Positions 39,889 to 51,400 of a stretch of 64,000 nt of DNA are shown one piece after another (within the stretch, counting starts at the first letter, position 1; each line of letters opens with the position of its first letter). A program made the position numbers and the translations under genes. The notes below the pieces were generated by a model that worked only from the letters and a program-made list of their open reading frames with translations, searched no databases and was not told where the DNA came from. Source of the stretch: Antedon bifida. Its lineage: Eukaryota > Echinodermata > Crinoidea > Comatulida > Antedonidae. The stretch covers positions 4,655,001-4,719,000 of the forward strand of contig OY727095.1 in assembly GCA_963402885.1 (NCBI GenBank), written 5' to 3'.

Positions 39889-42208
39889 ATGGCAAGATTT
39901 TCAACAAAAGAAGAATATGAACATTTCCTACATTGTGAGGTAAGACACGAACATTCAATGCTCTGTAGGCCTAGCTAAGTATGTTGTATTGTTTAGTAGA
40001 CACATTAGTAACATTGAACATGGAATGTCGGCGACCACCCCATTCATTCAGGAAGTATGTTGTTTATTGTTGAATAAATCGTGATGACGTGGTCGGTGGG
40101 TGGAATGATAGAGGCTTACCTTTAGTACTGTATTGGAAAATAAAAGAATATCCCTACCTTTATGTTTAGTCAAATAAAGAAACAGAAATCAATTTAGATA
40201 AGTGATTAATAAGACCTCTGGGTGGCAGTCAGTAGCAGAATTTTAATCAGCTGCCGATTATTCCATGTCTTCGTTTAGTTGTGACTGAATATTATTTTGT
40301 TTGTTGATATTAAATGCCACAGAAACCGTCGTCTGGACAACGCGCGTAGGGAACGTTAGTTGCGCGTACGATTAAACAATTGCGCACTCGCCACCCATAT
40401 TTTGATACACCACCCATCATGCCCTATACTGCGCTAACCGTGCCCCCACCGAGCATCTAGGGCGAAATCCAACATCGATAATGTCCTGCCTATTATTATA
40501 TATTATATAACTGTCTGAAAAAATATCCCAGGATACATGCGAAAAATTACTTACCTTGCACGTAAATAATTGTTTTTTTAAATTAAGCAATACCGTAAGC
40601 CTACTGTATTATTCCGTTCGACTGGCTGCAAGATTTATATCTATTCTCTGGGCAACTACTGGTGAACATATTGCGCGCAAAAATTCATAGTCGTTGATTA
40701 GCCAGAACTTTAGCAGCCTTGGTAACGAAAATTACAAAAAAAAAAATACATGGGGGTTTCCCTTTTAACATGACGTATTTGAGCCGGGACGACAACCACA
40801 TGCACAACGTAGCAAATGCAATAAATGGGGAGATCCCACATTTCGGACAGTTTAAGAATGATGTGTTAAACATAAAATAATGTATCAATAATGATATGCC
40901 TAATCTCTACTACTATGCAGGATGACTTGTTTGTAATCAAAATAAATTTAAATTTAATATCATATTTTCTGTTGTCTTGTTGTTACATACTATTTTGGTT
41001 GTATATGTAAACATTTTGTAATATAATGAACAATAATAATTATACAAATTGAATTTCATATACAAATAATAATTTATAACCCATTGCTTTCCTCAACAGG
41101 TTATTGAAAATAACTTTGCCTTTCTCTGTGATAACATCAACCCCTCAGACCATGTGGATTTCTTGCGTTCAGAACGAATATTTGATCAAGAAACCGTTGA
41201 AGACATAATGTCACAGAACACAACGAGACAGAGGTGTAGAACATTCCTTGGCTATCTAAAAAGACGTGGAGACACTGCTTTCCAGATTTTTGTTAAGTCT
41301 CTAATGAAAAACAGAACACAGGTTTTTATAGTTAAACGGTTAAATGTTGCATTAGAGGACCTCAAGAGTAACCCACCTGTTTCAAGTAAGTAGGCCTACG
41401 GTATTTTGTCAATATAGCTTGTTGCTGCTTTCATGTCCAATGACGACATCTAAGCTTTACTGGTCAACAACTTGTAAAATTGTCTGCTTTTTCATGGATT
41501 TTCAGGTGTTGTAGATTTAAGATTTAAGACATTTAGAATTTTAACTATTGAGAGTGCTTCATTTCGCTTTCTGGAAAACTATTTTGATAGCGATTTGATA
41601 ACCTGAACCTGAGAATAATGTATTATTGTATAGTGAATTACTGTTTTATTAATATAAATATTTTCCTGTTTTATTAAGTTGCTGAGAGAAAACCAAGACC
41701 GAGTAATGATGAAATTATTAGTTCAAGAGTTCTAGACGAAAGTGACACACAAGCAAACATGAAAAACAACAATAGAGAAATACCTAAAAGTATTGAGAAG
41801 CAGCTTCCGATACCTGGTCAGCCCGGGGCAATCCCCCTCCCAGTGAGGCCTACAACACAGAACAATGGTAAGGTGGTAAATATAAACCTGTTGCCAGTGG
41901 GGCATTCGAGGGTCAAACGAAACCCACTTTTTTCTGTTTTTAAACTATAGACCATGCAGTAGAAGTGACGGTAAATAGATCTACTGGGGCCTATGAGCTC
42001 ATGATGATTTTTCTAACCCCGCTTTAAATATTCTAGATACAAGTTAAGTGATACTATAGAACAAAATGTATATACTAGATGACCAACATTTGTATACATA
42101 CACATTATAATCTCAAATGTGATAATGTTTTAATTTTTTTTCTTTTCTACAGAACATTTACCACCCTCATCTGGAAAGAACCCCTCACTAATCGCACATC
42201 AAATTTAA
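39889..42208 (+). CDS. BCL10: BCL10-like CARD adaptor (four exons)
   Basis: Exons 39889-39939, 41100-41385, 41679-41867 and 42153-42208 give 582 nt (193 aa), with GT-AG borders and matching phases. Residues about 10-105 form a CARD: FLRSERIFDQETVEDIMS aligns with the HLRAKKILSREDTEEIS region of human BCL10, and NRTQVFIVKRL with its KTQNFLIQKI. The C-terminal tail has LPIPGQPGAIPLPVRP (about 155-170), which parallels the LPRPGDPGAPPLPPD stretch near the end of vertebrate BCL10. BCL10 forms CARD filaments seeded by CARD9/10/11/14 and recruits MALT1 to drive NF-kB. At 193 aa it is shorter than the human protein (233 aa), mostly in the Ser/Thr-rich tail. ATG context (AAATATGG) is good. The adjacent TRAF gene lies 2.3 kb upstream on the same strand. 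Confidence 0.85.
40750..40790 (+). promoter_or_regulatory. Second kB-like plus CRE-like module, BCL10 intron 1
   Basis: GGGGTTTCCC at 40753-40762 and TGACGTAT at 40771-40778. The block GGGGTTTCCCTTTT and the CATGACGTA word are shared with 39328-39352, then similarity fades into a shared ACGAC word. Function is not shown. Confidence 0.4.
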
Positions 42209-43382
42209 ATTAAATTAAACAGATGTCAATAATTTTAATTGTTTGCTTTTGTACGCAAATTTTTTGATTTTGGAATTCTAATTTAAAGCTGAACTGGCTG
42301 CTGCAGGTGGTGAGGTCTGACTGCTGTAAATTCTTGTCTATGTTTGTATACAGTATTATAGTCTAGGTTGTAGACCGACATTAGTAACAAGATAAATAAT
42401 TCGACTGGTGGACTAAAAAGACAATAATACAGACTTGGGGTAAGTCTAACAGTATTAGTACGGATTGAGGTTACATCTGTCACGAATAATAGGGGATGCT
42501 ACTTGATATGGATGGAGCAGAACTGCTCACACTAAATAGATTTAGTAACAAACTAGGCTGTGCTTTCCTCTGTGGTTATGGTACACATGATGTCGAATGG
42601 TTCACTCTGCAGAGATCGACTGGATGCATCATGGTTCTTTATATTCATTGCAACCAATTGTTAGAACCAGGGAATGACCACAATCACGTTAGGCCTACAA
42701 CTAAACTAAACTAAATTTATGTTCTTCTTCTCAAGAAAGATGATTTGCGACATGTACTGCTACAACACAGCATAGTGTACTTTTGTAGTTGGAGAGACCA
42801 ACATGCCGCAACACAATCTTTCTTTTTTTCACCTCATAGGTGAAGTTATCTAATAAAGGCATCTGTTTAATGTTTTCTATTTTTATTTTTAATGAGTAAG
42901 CATAGTGAGTGCTTCTGTACAGTATTAATAAATATGACTCTATACTTTGTTTTTTTAATCATTATTGATATTTTTTATTTATCAATCATAGTAATATTGA
43001 CTAAAATTAGTGCAGATATGTTACTGTTAATTATATCTATAGACCGAAATTAGTAAAAGATAAATATTTTGGCACACGTGGCGTTTCATATGTATAATAC
43101 TTGAGCTACTACTACAACAATCAAAACGTCGATTGGTGGACTAACAATAACATGAAAAGTAAAATCAGCACCAGTTACACAAGAGTTTTACTGATTTCAT
43201 TCTAACTTTCTATCATGTTATATGTTACTCATATCATTACAACAATTACAAAATATTCATGTTATTCATCACTGGTAATGTCAATATTCTGCAATATGTT
43301 TAATGTTTATTTAGTACACTAATCAATCAATGATTATATAGTATGTATTTTAGTCGAATCAAGACTCTCCACAAATTGGATT
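42209..43382. other. BCL10/OCIAD1 convergent 3' region
   Basis: It holds the 3' UTRs of two converging genes. A 72-codon frame at 42496-42714 has no recognisable domain and is not called. No structured repeat was noticed. Confidence 0.4.
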
Positions 43383-44180
43383 TTATTCGTCCCAAGAGTC
43401 ACCATAAGTATTGACTTTAGTCTTCACAGACTTTGAAAAACCGGTATCTTCAAAATTTTTAGAACGCGGTTTCGAACCACTCCTATCTGATGCTACAGGT
43501 TGCTTATTATCAAAATTATTCTGCATCGTGTTGCGATTTGATTGATCGCGATTCTTTTTTCGTAATTCTTCATACGTGGTCATTGGTTTAGCCGCTTGAC
43601 TTTCGTTTAAATCATTATCAAATTGGTAAAGTGTTTCTGGTCTGTCCATTTTATCATCTAGTGATGGTAATTTACTTGTGTCGATATCAAGATTAACATG
43701 TGGGTCACTGCTACGTATCGCGTTCCTTTCACTTTCACGTTCATCATATTCTTCGGTTTCTATTGCAATATTTGGTACACCAGCAAATGTCCCAGGCCCA
43801 ATATTTTTTCCCTTCCTTAACATTTCTCCAACCTCGGAATTTTCAAGCCTCATAAATTTTTTCTTACACTCATTAACGTATGATATTTTGCCAACTAAAT
43901 ACCCAGTTAACATAGCAAAGCCAATCTTTGGTATTTGACCTAGACGGCCTGTTGTTAGGTATCCCATTCTTATTAGTTGATGAGTACCTATCGCAGCCAA
44001 TGTTGAAAGTGGCAGTGATCTGTAGTAAAAGCTTTCCCTCCTGCATTCAGCTACAATCTCCAAATCGCCCGGAGTGAGATTAATGTTTTGCTTTTTTTCT
44101 CCACGTCTACCATGACTTTGATCAACTGGTGGATAACCTGCTGAATTGGTCTCACCACTGCTGCTGCCAGAGTACGACAT
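43383..44180 (-). CDS. OCIAD1: OCIA domain-containing protein 1
   Basis: One uninterrupted coding exon, 265 aa. The OCIA domain (about residues 36-125) includes AECRRESFYYRSLPLS, IPKIGFAMLTGYLVGKISYV and KKFMRLENSEVGEMLRKG. Two short hydrophobic segments fit the membrane hairpin of this family. The middle is disordered and acidic; the C-terminus has TTYEELRKKNRDQ and ends VNTYGDSWDE, almost identical to the vertebrate KVNKYGDTWDE end. In animals OCIAD1/Asrij sits on mitochondria and endosomes and affects respiratory complex assembly and JAK/STAT and Notch signalling. An acceptor-like TTTTTTGTAG one base before the ATG indicates an untranslated first exon upstream. It faces away from CCDC180, 1.26 kb apart. 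Confidence 0.95.
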   Translation of the reverse strand: MSYSGSSSGETNSAGYPPVDQSHGRRGEKKQNINLTPGDLEIVAECRRESFYYRSLPLSTLAAIGTHQLIRMGYLTTGRLGQIPKIGFAMLTGYLVGKISYVNECKKKFMRLENSEVGEMLRKGKNIGPGTFAGVPNIAIETEEYDERESERNAIRSSDPHVNLDIDTSKLPSLDDKMDRPETLYQFDNDLNESQAAKPMTTYEELRKKNRDQSNRNTMQNNFDNKQPVASDRSGSKPRSKNFEDTGFSKSVKTKVNTYGDSWDE

Positions 44181-44397
44181 CCTACAAAAAATATCATTAA
44201 TAATAGTTACTATAAAAGTATTAATACATTTTAGTGGGGCACAAAAAAAATGTTTAAAAAAGTGTATCAGAGAATAGGTAGGTGTGTGATCTCAAGATTT
44301 TGTCTGCCAGTGGTGATCTATCTGCCTTCTTTATGGTATTAAGTAGGCCTAGCTAGCTGCCCTGGGAGGGGACCAACTTAGCAATAGTATTAAGGGC

Positions 44398-44411
44398 TGA
44401 CTAGAGGGCGC
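44398..44411 (+). promoter_or_regulatory. CTCF-like motif near the OCIAD1/CCDC180 start region
   Basis: TGACTAGAGGGCGC matches 12 of 14 positions of the bilaterian CTCF core (CCACYAGRGGGCGC). It lies in the presumed OCIAD1 5' UTR intron. Motif match only. Confidence 0.35.
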
Positions 44412-44689
44412 TCTGTTTGGTCGGGACTCCTAATGTAAATGGAGGTAGGAGGCTAAGGGCAGGCCTAGGTAGGTTTATAGACCTATACCTAGTTTGGCTA
44501 GCCGCCATCACAAGTTATGTGGTAAAAGTAATACCTATGTTTTGAATATCAGTTATGTATGAGTTAATCTTGCAATCATTTGAAGTTTCAAAGGAAAATG
44601 CAGTGCTTTTCAACCAGAACTTCAGCACCAAATCCCACTCTTCACAAAAAACACGAATCACAACTACCCCACCAACGTTTGGATGGAAA

Positions 44690-45440
44690 TGAAGTTATTG
44701 CCATATAACGCATGCGCATATTGTTGCTACGGCGAACTAAAACAACTTCGAAGGTAGAAAACCGAGAAAAATGTGGCAGTTTAATTCCAATAAATCATTA
44801 ACTCTACTAGTTATTTTTCACTAAACATAGTTTAGACTGTTGATTCTAAAACTTGCAATATTGAAAACAGTTTCTGTGGTTCTGAAACCGGTATATATTA
44901 TAGAATATTTTTAACTTAAATAAAAACTTCGCTAGCTAGGCTAGGCCTAGGCCTACCTAGCCTCTAATAATAGTAGGCTCTTGATGAGTAGGGCCTAGAC
45001 TAGCCTACTAGGCCTAGTATAGCAGCCTAGTAGGCATACTCTACCTTTCTAGTTAGCTAGGGCCTGGGGGGAGCTAACATGGGTTAGCCTAGGCCTAATG
45101 CTAAGGCCTAGGGTAGGCTAGCTAGCTAATATAATAATATGAGAGGCTAGCCTGGCCCTAGGGTAGGCCTAAAAAATGTGCTTTATAAGTGGGCTAGCCT
45201 ATAAGGCCTAGGGGCCTATGCCCCATACCAACTAAAAAGATTAGATAGGCCTAATATATATAGCCACTCTCGACGACCATAAAGAACCGGCATCAGCCGC
45301 ATTGTGATTATTAGTCCTATTCTAAAAAAATGTTTATACAGGTAATAAAATATGTCCAGCTACACCAACCAACCAGTTTTTCCGAAACATGATTTTTTAT
45401 TTCTGTTTTCTGACTAGGCCTAAGCGTCAGACAACAACAA
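44690..45440. promoter_or_regulatory. Divergent OCIAD1/CCDC180 promoter region
   Basis: CGCATGCGCA (NRF1-like) at 44709-44718, followed by GTTGCTACGGCGAAC at 44723-44737, which loosely resembles an X-box (RFX) site. A CTAG/AGGCCTA-rich tract fills 44930-45250. The two genes point away from each other with 1.26 kb between start codons, so a shared promoter is plausible but start sites are unknown. Confidence 0.45.
44930..45250. repeat. AGGCCTAG/CTAG-rich low-complexity tract (second)
   Basis: Runs such as GGCTAGGCCTAGGCCTACCT (44938-44957) and many GCTAGCTA words. The partner tract is at 30430-30810, also next to a gene's 5' end. No unit length is evident; it is a word-biased tract, not a clean tandem repeat. 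Confidence 0.6.
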
Positions 45441-45444
45441 CAAT

Positions 45445-48400
45445 ATGGCTAACACACAGCAACCCTGTAAGGTGATTCAAAGTGGTAAAGTGTACAGACA
45501 GATATTTGATGCAGAGGTAAGAGGGTGCCTTGCCCGAAATATAAAATGGATCATTGTTTTGTAAAACTATTGTTGTACTGTTTTCTAATTATCACATACA
45601 CAGTATTCATATTTTTTACCATATTATTGTAAAGTATACTGTACCTACTACGACATATAATTGGCACACACAGGTATATAGTTACATAATAAAATATATG
45701 TAATGGTAATAACAAAGAAAAAGTTATTTTCATATAATTTAGATAATACTATAAATTATCTTATTCATAGGTTCAACTTGTGCAAGCTTTAGAGAAATCA
45801 AAAGCAAATCCTAAAAAAGTTATCCCTAAACAAAATGGCATCCCACTTGTTAAAGAAAATAGGAAGGAGATGGGTGAAAGGTCATTGAATAAACGTCAAG
45901 TGCTGTGGATTGAAGGTAACCCAAATGACGACAAGTCAGAGAATCCTGTATTGTATAGGTAGGTTTGGGTCAAAGTTCAAGGTCAGGAGGATGGTTTTGT
46001 AAGAGTAAATAATATCCTAAACTAGTGTATAATACCAATAGTGTTTTATTAATTTACATTTTTTATTGAAGGCAAACGGTTTTGAAATCAATAGAAACAT
46101 CGGTTGAGCCAGAACATATAACGGCAGCCAGAGATGTCAGAGGTCTAAGTGATATAATCAGTAAGAATTTAAATATCTTTGACATAAAACTAATACCTAA
46201 AGCTCTGTGTACACTATCAAACTTGATGTGACAAAAAATGTAATGTGGCCATATATGGACATGATGATATATATCACTACCATATTTGGGCATATCGCTA
46301 CCATATTTGGGCATATCGCTACCATATTTGGGAATATCGCTACCATATTTGGGCATATTGCTACCATATTTGGGCATATCGCTACCATATTTGGGCATAT
46401 CACACTTTTGTTTGTCAAACTAGTCTGATAGTTTAGACAGAGCTAGCCTGTTTCAGTGTATCACATTTTTAAGGTATCCATGAGCAACCATAACTGGTTT
46501 ATAGTTTTAGTTTATTTATGAAAGTTAAAGACTTTGGTATGCTTTGGTTGGTACCTAGTGGATACATCCACAATGCATAAATTGCATGCATGTAAATATT
46601 GCCATACATTTTACTTTTTAATACGTTTCATTCTTGATGAGTTTGTACAATAAATTGTAAATTTTATATGATGAGCCACAGAATAATGCTTTATAAAATA
46701 CATTTTATTTTGTTCAATTCAACTTTATTTAACCATGGAGGCCCAGATCAACACATGGCTGTTCTTCCCTGGAGCTGTGTGCACATACAACAAAATACAA
46801 ATACAATTTATTTGGACTGCTAGCTAGATTGTGTAAAAACTTACAGACTTTTTTGTATGTAAATTTATATTATAGGCAAAGAGCAATCTGGGTCTGACAT
46901 AATAGACAGAATCAGTGAAAGCAGACGACAAAGACACGAAGAAGCTGTGGAAGATCTGCAGCGGGAACTGTCAATCATTGCTAAGGTAATTAAAGGCCTG
47001 TCCAGACCAGTTATAGTTTTATACATGTTTACACAGCATACAACTCAAGTCTGAATGCGAAGTTCACGGTTTTGTTTTACCCTCATTAAACACAGTTTAA
47101 CAAGAAATAAATATAAACTATACCCAGCTGGACAACATCCTGGTATTTTTCCATCCAGTGGCGTAATCGGCATAACGCACAGGACAAATGCCCCTGGTTT
47201 AGCACTCCTAAGGGGCTCTCCAACGCTGGCTAGTTGCATTGGAATTCTCATGCTCTGGGGTCCCTTGAGCTCTGGGACCCCTGGGTTTAGCCAGTGAGCG
47301 CTCCCGTTACATCACTGTTTCCATCATGATGGGTGTAGGCACCATTTCATGTACAATCATTATTTATAAATGCTAATATGTTATTTATCTGTCTTTATAT
47401 TTCATTTGACAGGAGTTTGAACCTCATATTACTGCTTCTGGAAAACAATTACTTTCTAATATGCAAGACAATGATAAAGGTACAATAATAATTTATATTA
47501 TGTATTTAGCTACTTGATATATGAAGCTGTAATTTTGTAATTACATTTTCATAATTATAATGTAGTCTGGGTAAATTACTATAGTATCAGGTTATTAGAA
47601 ATGTTCTTTTTTCCAAAACAAACCAACAATTAGTATGTAAAACTAACCTTGACAGTTTCGCTGTCCTGATTGAACAGCTTCTTCATATGCAAATTTCCTA
47701 GATAGAGATTGGAACATGTGATGAACATGTTGCCCTGAACTCTCCTAAGGGTACTGTACAAATTAAGAAATTTATTAACCTTTACAAATTGGATCCTTGA
47801 CACCAACAAACATATATTTAGATTTACTTATCTTAGGAAGCAATTGCCAAGATACAACATCATTTTTTTTTTTCAGTTATTGAACAGTTCCTGTCTAAAA
47901 TACAAGATGACATGGTAAAATATCTGTTTTATTTTCACTTTTTAAGCAATAAACTCACATTGTTTATTATTTCGTATTTGTATTAATGTGTACATAGACT
48001 TTTGTTGGTATTTTTGTACAATTTTAGAGACATAAAATTGGTTTAGAAAGAATGTCACACCTCTCAACTCTCCCGTGTTGTTGATACCAATCTTTTTAAT
48101 AGTGCCCTCTATGGTTTGGGGTATTTTTCAAAATGTTATAGCACCCTCTATAGTTTGGACATGCTTTCATAAGTGACTTGATATTTCATTTTTTCAATTT
48201 GAAGTTCTGTAATTATATTTGCTGTTGGTCTCTAACTAAATCTATCTAATTGTTTTTTTAAAAAGGCAGTAAAGACACTTGGGTTTACTTATGCATATAA
48301 TATCACTGTAATAAACAACTCACAAAGTAGCCACAGTAAACCTCACTGGAAAATGTTTTATTTGCAGGAATTGCGAGGTTACACATTACAAGGATTGATA

Positions 48401-51400
48401 GAATTGTGGAATGACATAGCTAAGCAGTCTGAATATCGTAGAAATTGGATAATAGAATTAGATAAACAGTTTCATAGCTATGAAGGCCAACGGATGCAAA
48501 AGGTAATTGAATCGTAACAGGGAATGCACAAAGTTAGTAGTCCTCAGTCAAAAATTGATGCATTGAAACTGGATCAGTTATAGGAACCTGTTTAGTGTTA
48601 ATTGACCTAGTAAATGACCTGTTTTTAACCGGGTGAAATCAACTGATTCTGCTACGGTAGAGAAATGCCTTTTCTGGGACAATTAGCACATTATGAATAT
48701 TTTTCTACTTTATTTCTTGTTTTATTTGTGTAGATAAAAGAAGTCCTAAAGGCATATGCCAAGTTTCTTGAACAGATAGCTCACCTAATGCCACCAGATG
48801 TGAGCCGGTACATAGAAAAAGAGTCGCAGATCGTCAACCAAACTTTAATTCATAATAGACGCTCATATAGTAACCTGTATGTCCGCTTGATGAAAGCAGA
48901 CATTGAGCGTGAGAAAGACCTACATTATGTTTGGGAAGGCCGAGTGGAAGACTGGAGGCAACTAAACACTGAAGTAGCTATCAAATCCTTTCAGTATGTC
49001 CTTCACTGGTTAAAGCCATGTCTACACTATCAAACTTTATGTGACAAAAAAATGTGATGTGCCTGATGTGCCCATATATGGACATGATGATGTCATATCA
49101 CTACCATATTTAAGCATAGCACTACCACATTTGGGCACATCACACTTTTTTTGTCAAACTAGTTTGATAGTGTAGACAGAGCTTTAGTCTGCATCAAGTT
49201 GAAATTATTAGTACAGTAATGCATATAATTATTTTGTTTCTATCCAGTTTATATGTCAATTTACAGTTTTTACCACGAAGATATTTAATGATAATATTGT
49301 TATATTTTAGAAATTTTATGAACAGCAATGACATCACCAAGCCACCTAAAGTTGATGAGTTTATACAACAGCTGAGAGAAGAGCAAGATGAACTGAATAC
49401 AAAAAGACTTAAGCTAATCCAGTCACTTAGGTACCTACATTACTAGTATATTTCCTAACAATTTTGAATCAGTGCAATGCTCAAGCATAAGGCTTCACTT
49501 AGAGCTTAAGCCACCTGGCACAGCATTAGGCACTACACAGGCTAAAGCTACATTCACACTTGTTCTGGTTCATGGAACAGAATACGGCGCTGTTCAATTT
49601 GTTACATGATTTTCAATTATTTAACTAATGTGAATGTGACTAATAACTCACATTCTTGCATCATAATCCTAGGTTCTCCATTTAAGTTTCTCCTCTGCAA
49701 ATAATGTATTCATTTTCTTGTTGCCCTCTCCTCCTCTTCACCCACCTTCTGTTTTAAACTGTGTTTGTCAATTAGCTTTCATATCAATTATATTCAGGGA
49801 AATGAAGCCGCCAAGCTCTACAAAAGCTGCAGTTTACCAATGGAATAATGAAATTGGTTCAATCAACAAACAAATTGAACAAGTCCATGTTGCATATCTT
49901 GATAAGATGCATGAAGAATATGAACGGATTTGTCAAGATTGTCTTGCGGAGATGGAGAAGCACAAGGTGCGTATCATTTGTGTGGAGCTGTAGCTTGGTG
50001 GTTAAGATGCTTGGCTACTGATCCCAGGGTTCTCGGTTCAAATCCTGTCAGATGGAAACACAGTCTTTTAGCCATAGGATTTCAGTTACCTTTTATGCCA
50101 ATGTGGACTTGACAATGAATTTACTTTTTCCACATTTACAGAGTTCTTTGATGGAAGCTGGAGTGTGCTCGGAGGACAGAGTCTTGTCGGTCATTGAAGA
50201 GAACTTTCTTCCACTTATTGGCGAAAGACAGAAAGTCTTTGAAGAAATTCTTCAAACCATGGATGTAAGTCAATAAATCATTCATTTCGTAAAGAGACAC
50301 AAACTAATAGAGGCATGTACAGTACTGTATATGCCATTGTTAACAGGTAGAGGATCATAGAGCAGACCCGAGGCAGACTAAGTGACCCTCCAACACTGGA
50401 GACCTCTGACATTTCTAGCCCTTTTCAAAAATTTGTAATGCCTGTTTTCTACCTCTGGACCCTGCTCAAACTCCAAGGCTTCTGAGTCAGTCAGTCAGCA
50501 CTCATAGCTGATGCACCAGTCAGAGAGCTTTTGTGTTAGTACATCATTGCTTTCTACACATAGATTTAGGTTTATGGCTTTGAAATATTTTTGTTTTGTT
50601 TGTTTAAAAAAAAGTACATCATGTATATATTGATTGTCCAATCATTCTTGCTGTAATAATAATTTTTGTAGAAAATCAGTTGCATAAAGATTGTTTAAAC
50701 CTAATTTGGTTTTTCTCTAGAAATCTTTGGAGAATCTGTCAGTAGCTTATGCAAGTCAGCTACACAGTCTGTTCAAGTATGCTCAAGGTGCGGGACATCT
50801 ATGGGATGTTCACGAGATTGGCCTTGCAAAGCAAGAAAGAAAACTTCAAGAAATGTTAGAGGCCTGTCGTCATGAACATGACAATCTAAATCAGGTTAGT
50901 TCCTACTAATGCAAATTGTGTTAGAAATAATGTTCAGTGGATAGGCAAATTGCCAAGGATAATAACCATAAGTGAATTAATTCACTATCCTTCTTAAAGG
51001 TGGAAATTCTGTTCACAAGACAAACATACACAAGATGCTCTACATAAACAAAGTATTTGGGAGTGGAGTTATAAATTGTCATTAGAAAAAAATCCTGGCA
51101 CTGACAGGACTTGAACCCAACTTGTAGCCAATTATCCACCACCAAGCCACAACTCCACTCTATATACTGTACAATATTGCTACCTATTAGCTTTTTTCCT
51201 CAAAGCACACTTTATACTAAATACTTATGTCTCTCTCTCACTGTGTATAGATGCTATCATATGCTTGGACTAGACTAGTGTCCCATGTCCTAGAATATTT
51301 TATCACATTTTTCCTTGTTAACATTACAGGATATGGAAGCAAATCTAGATATCGTAATGGACAGGATGAGACAAGAAGCCACAGAAGACGAACTTAAGGA

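Noticed and set aside
42496-42714. 72-codon frame between BCL10 and OCIAD1
   Set aside because: No domain, no splice context, in a convergent 3' region.
43678-43938. 86-codon plus-strand frame
   Set aside because: Antisense shadow of the OCIAD1 coding exon.
46063-46436. Open frames with MPKYGSD or HIATIFG heptapeptide repeats
   Set aside because: Produced by a 21-bp tandem array inside a MITE, open on both strands for arithmetic reasons.
49983-50100. Possible tRNA gene (A and B boxes present)
   Set aside because: No pairing acceptor stem or terminator, and two further diverged copies in the window point to a SINE.
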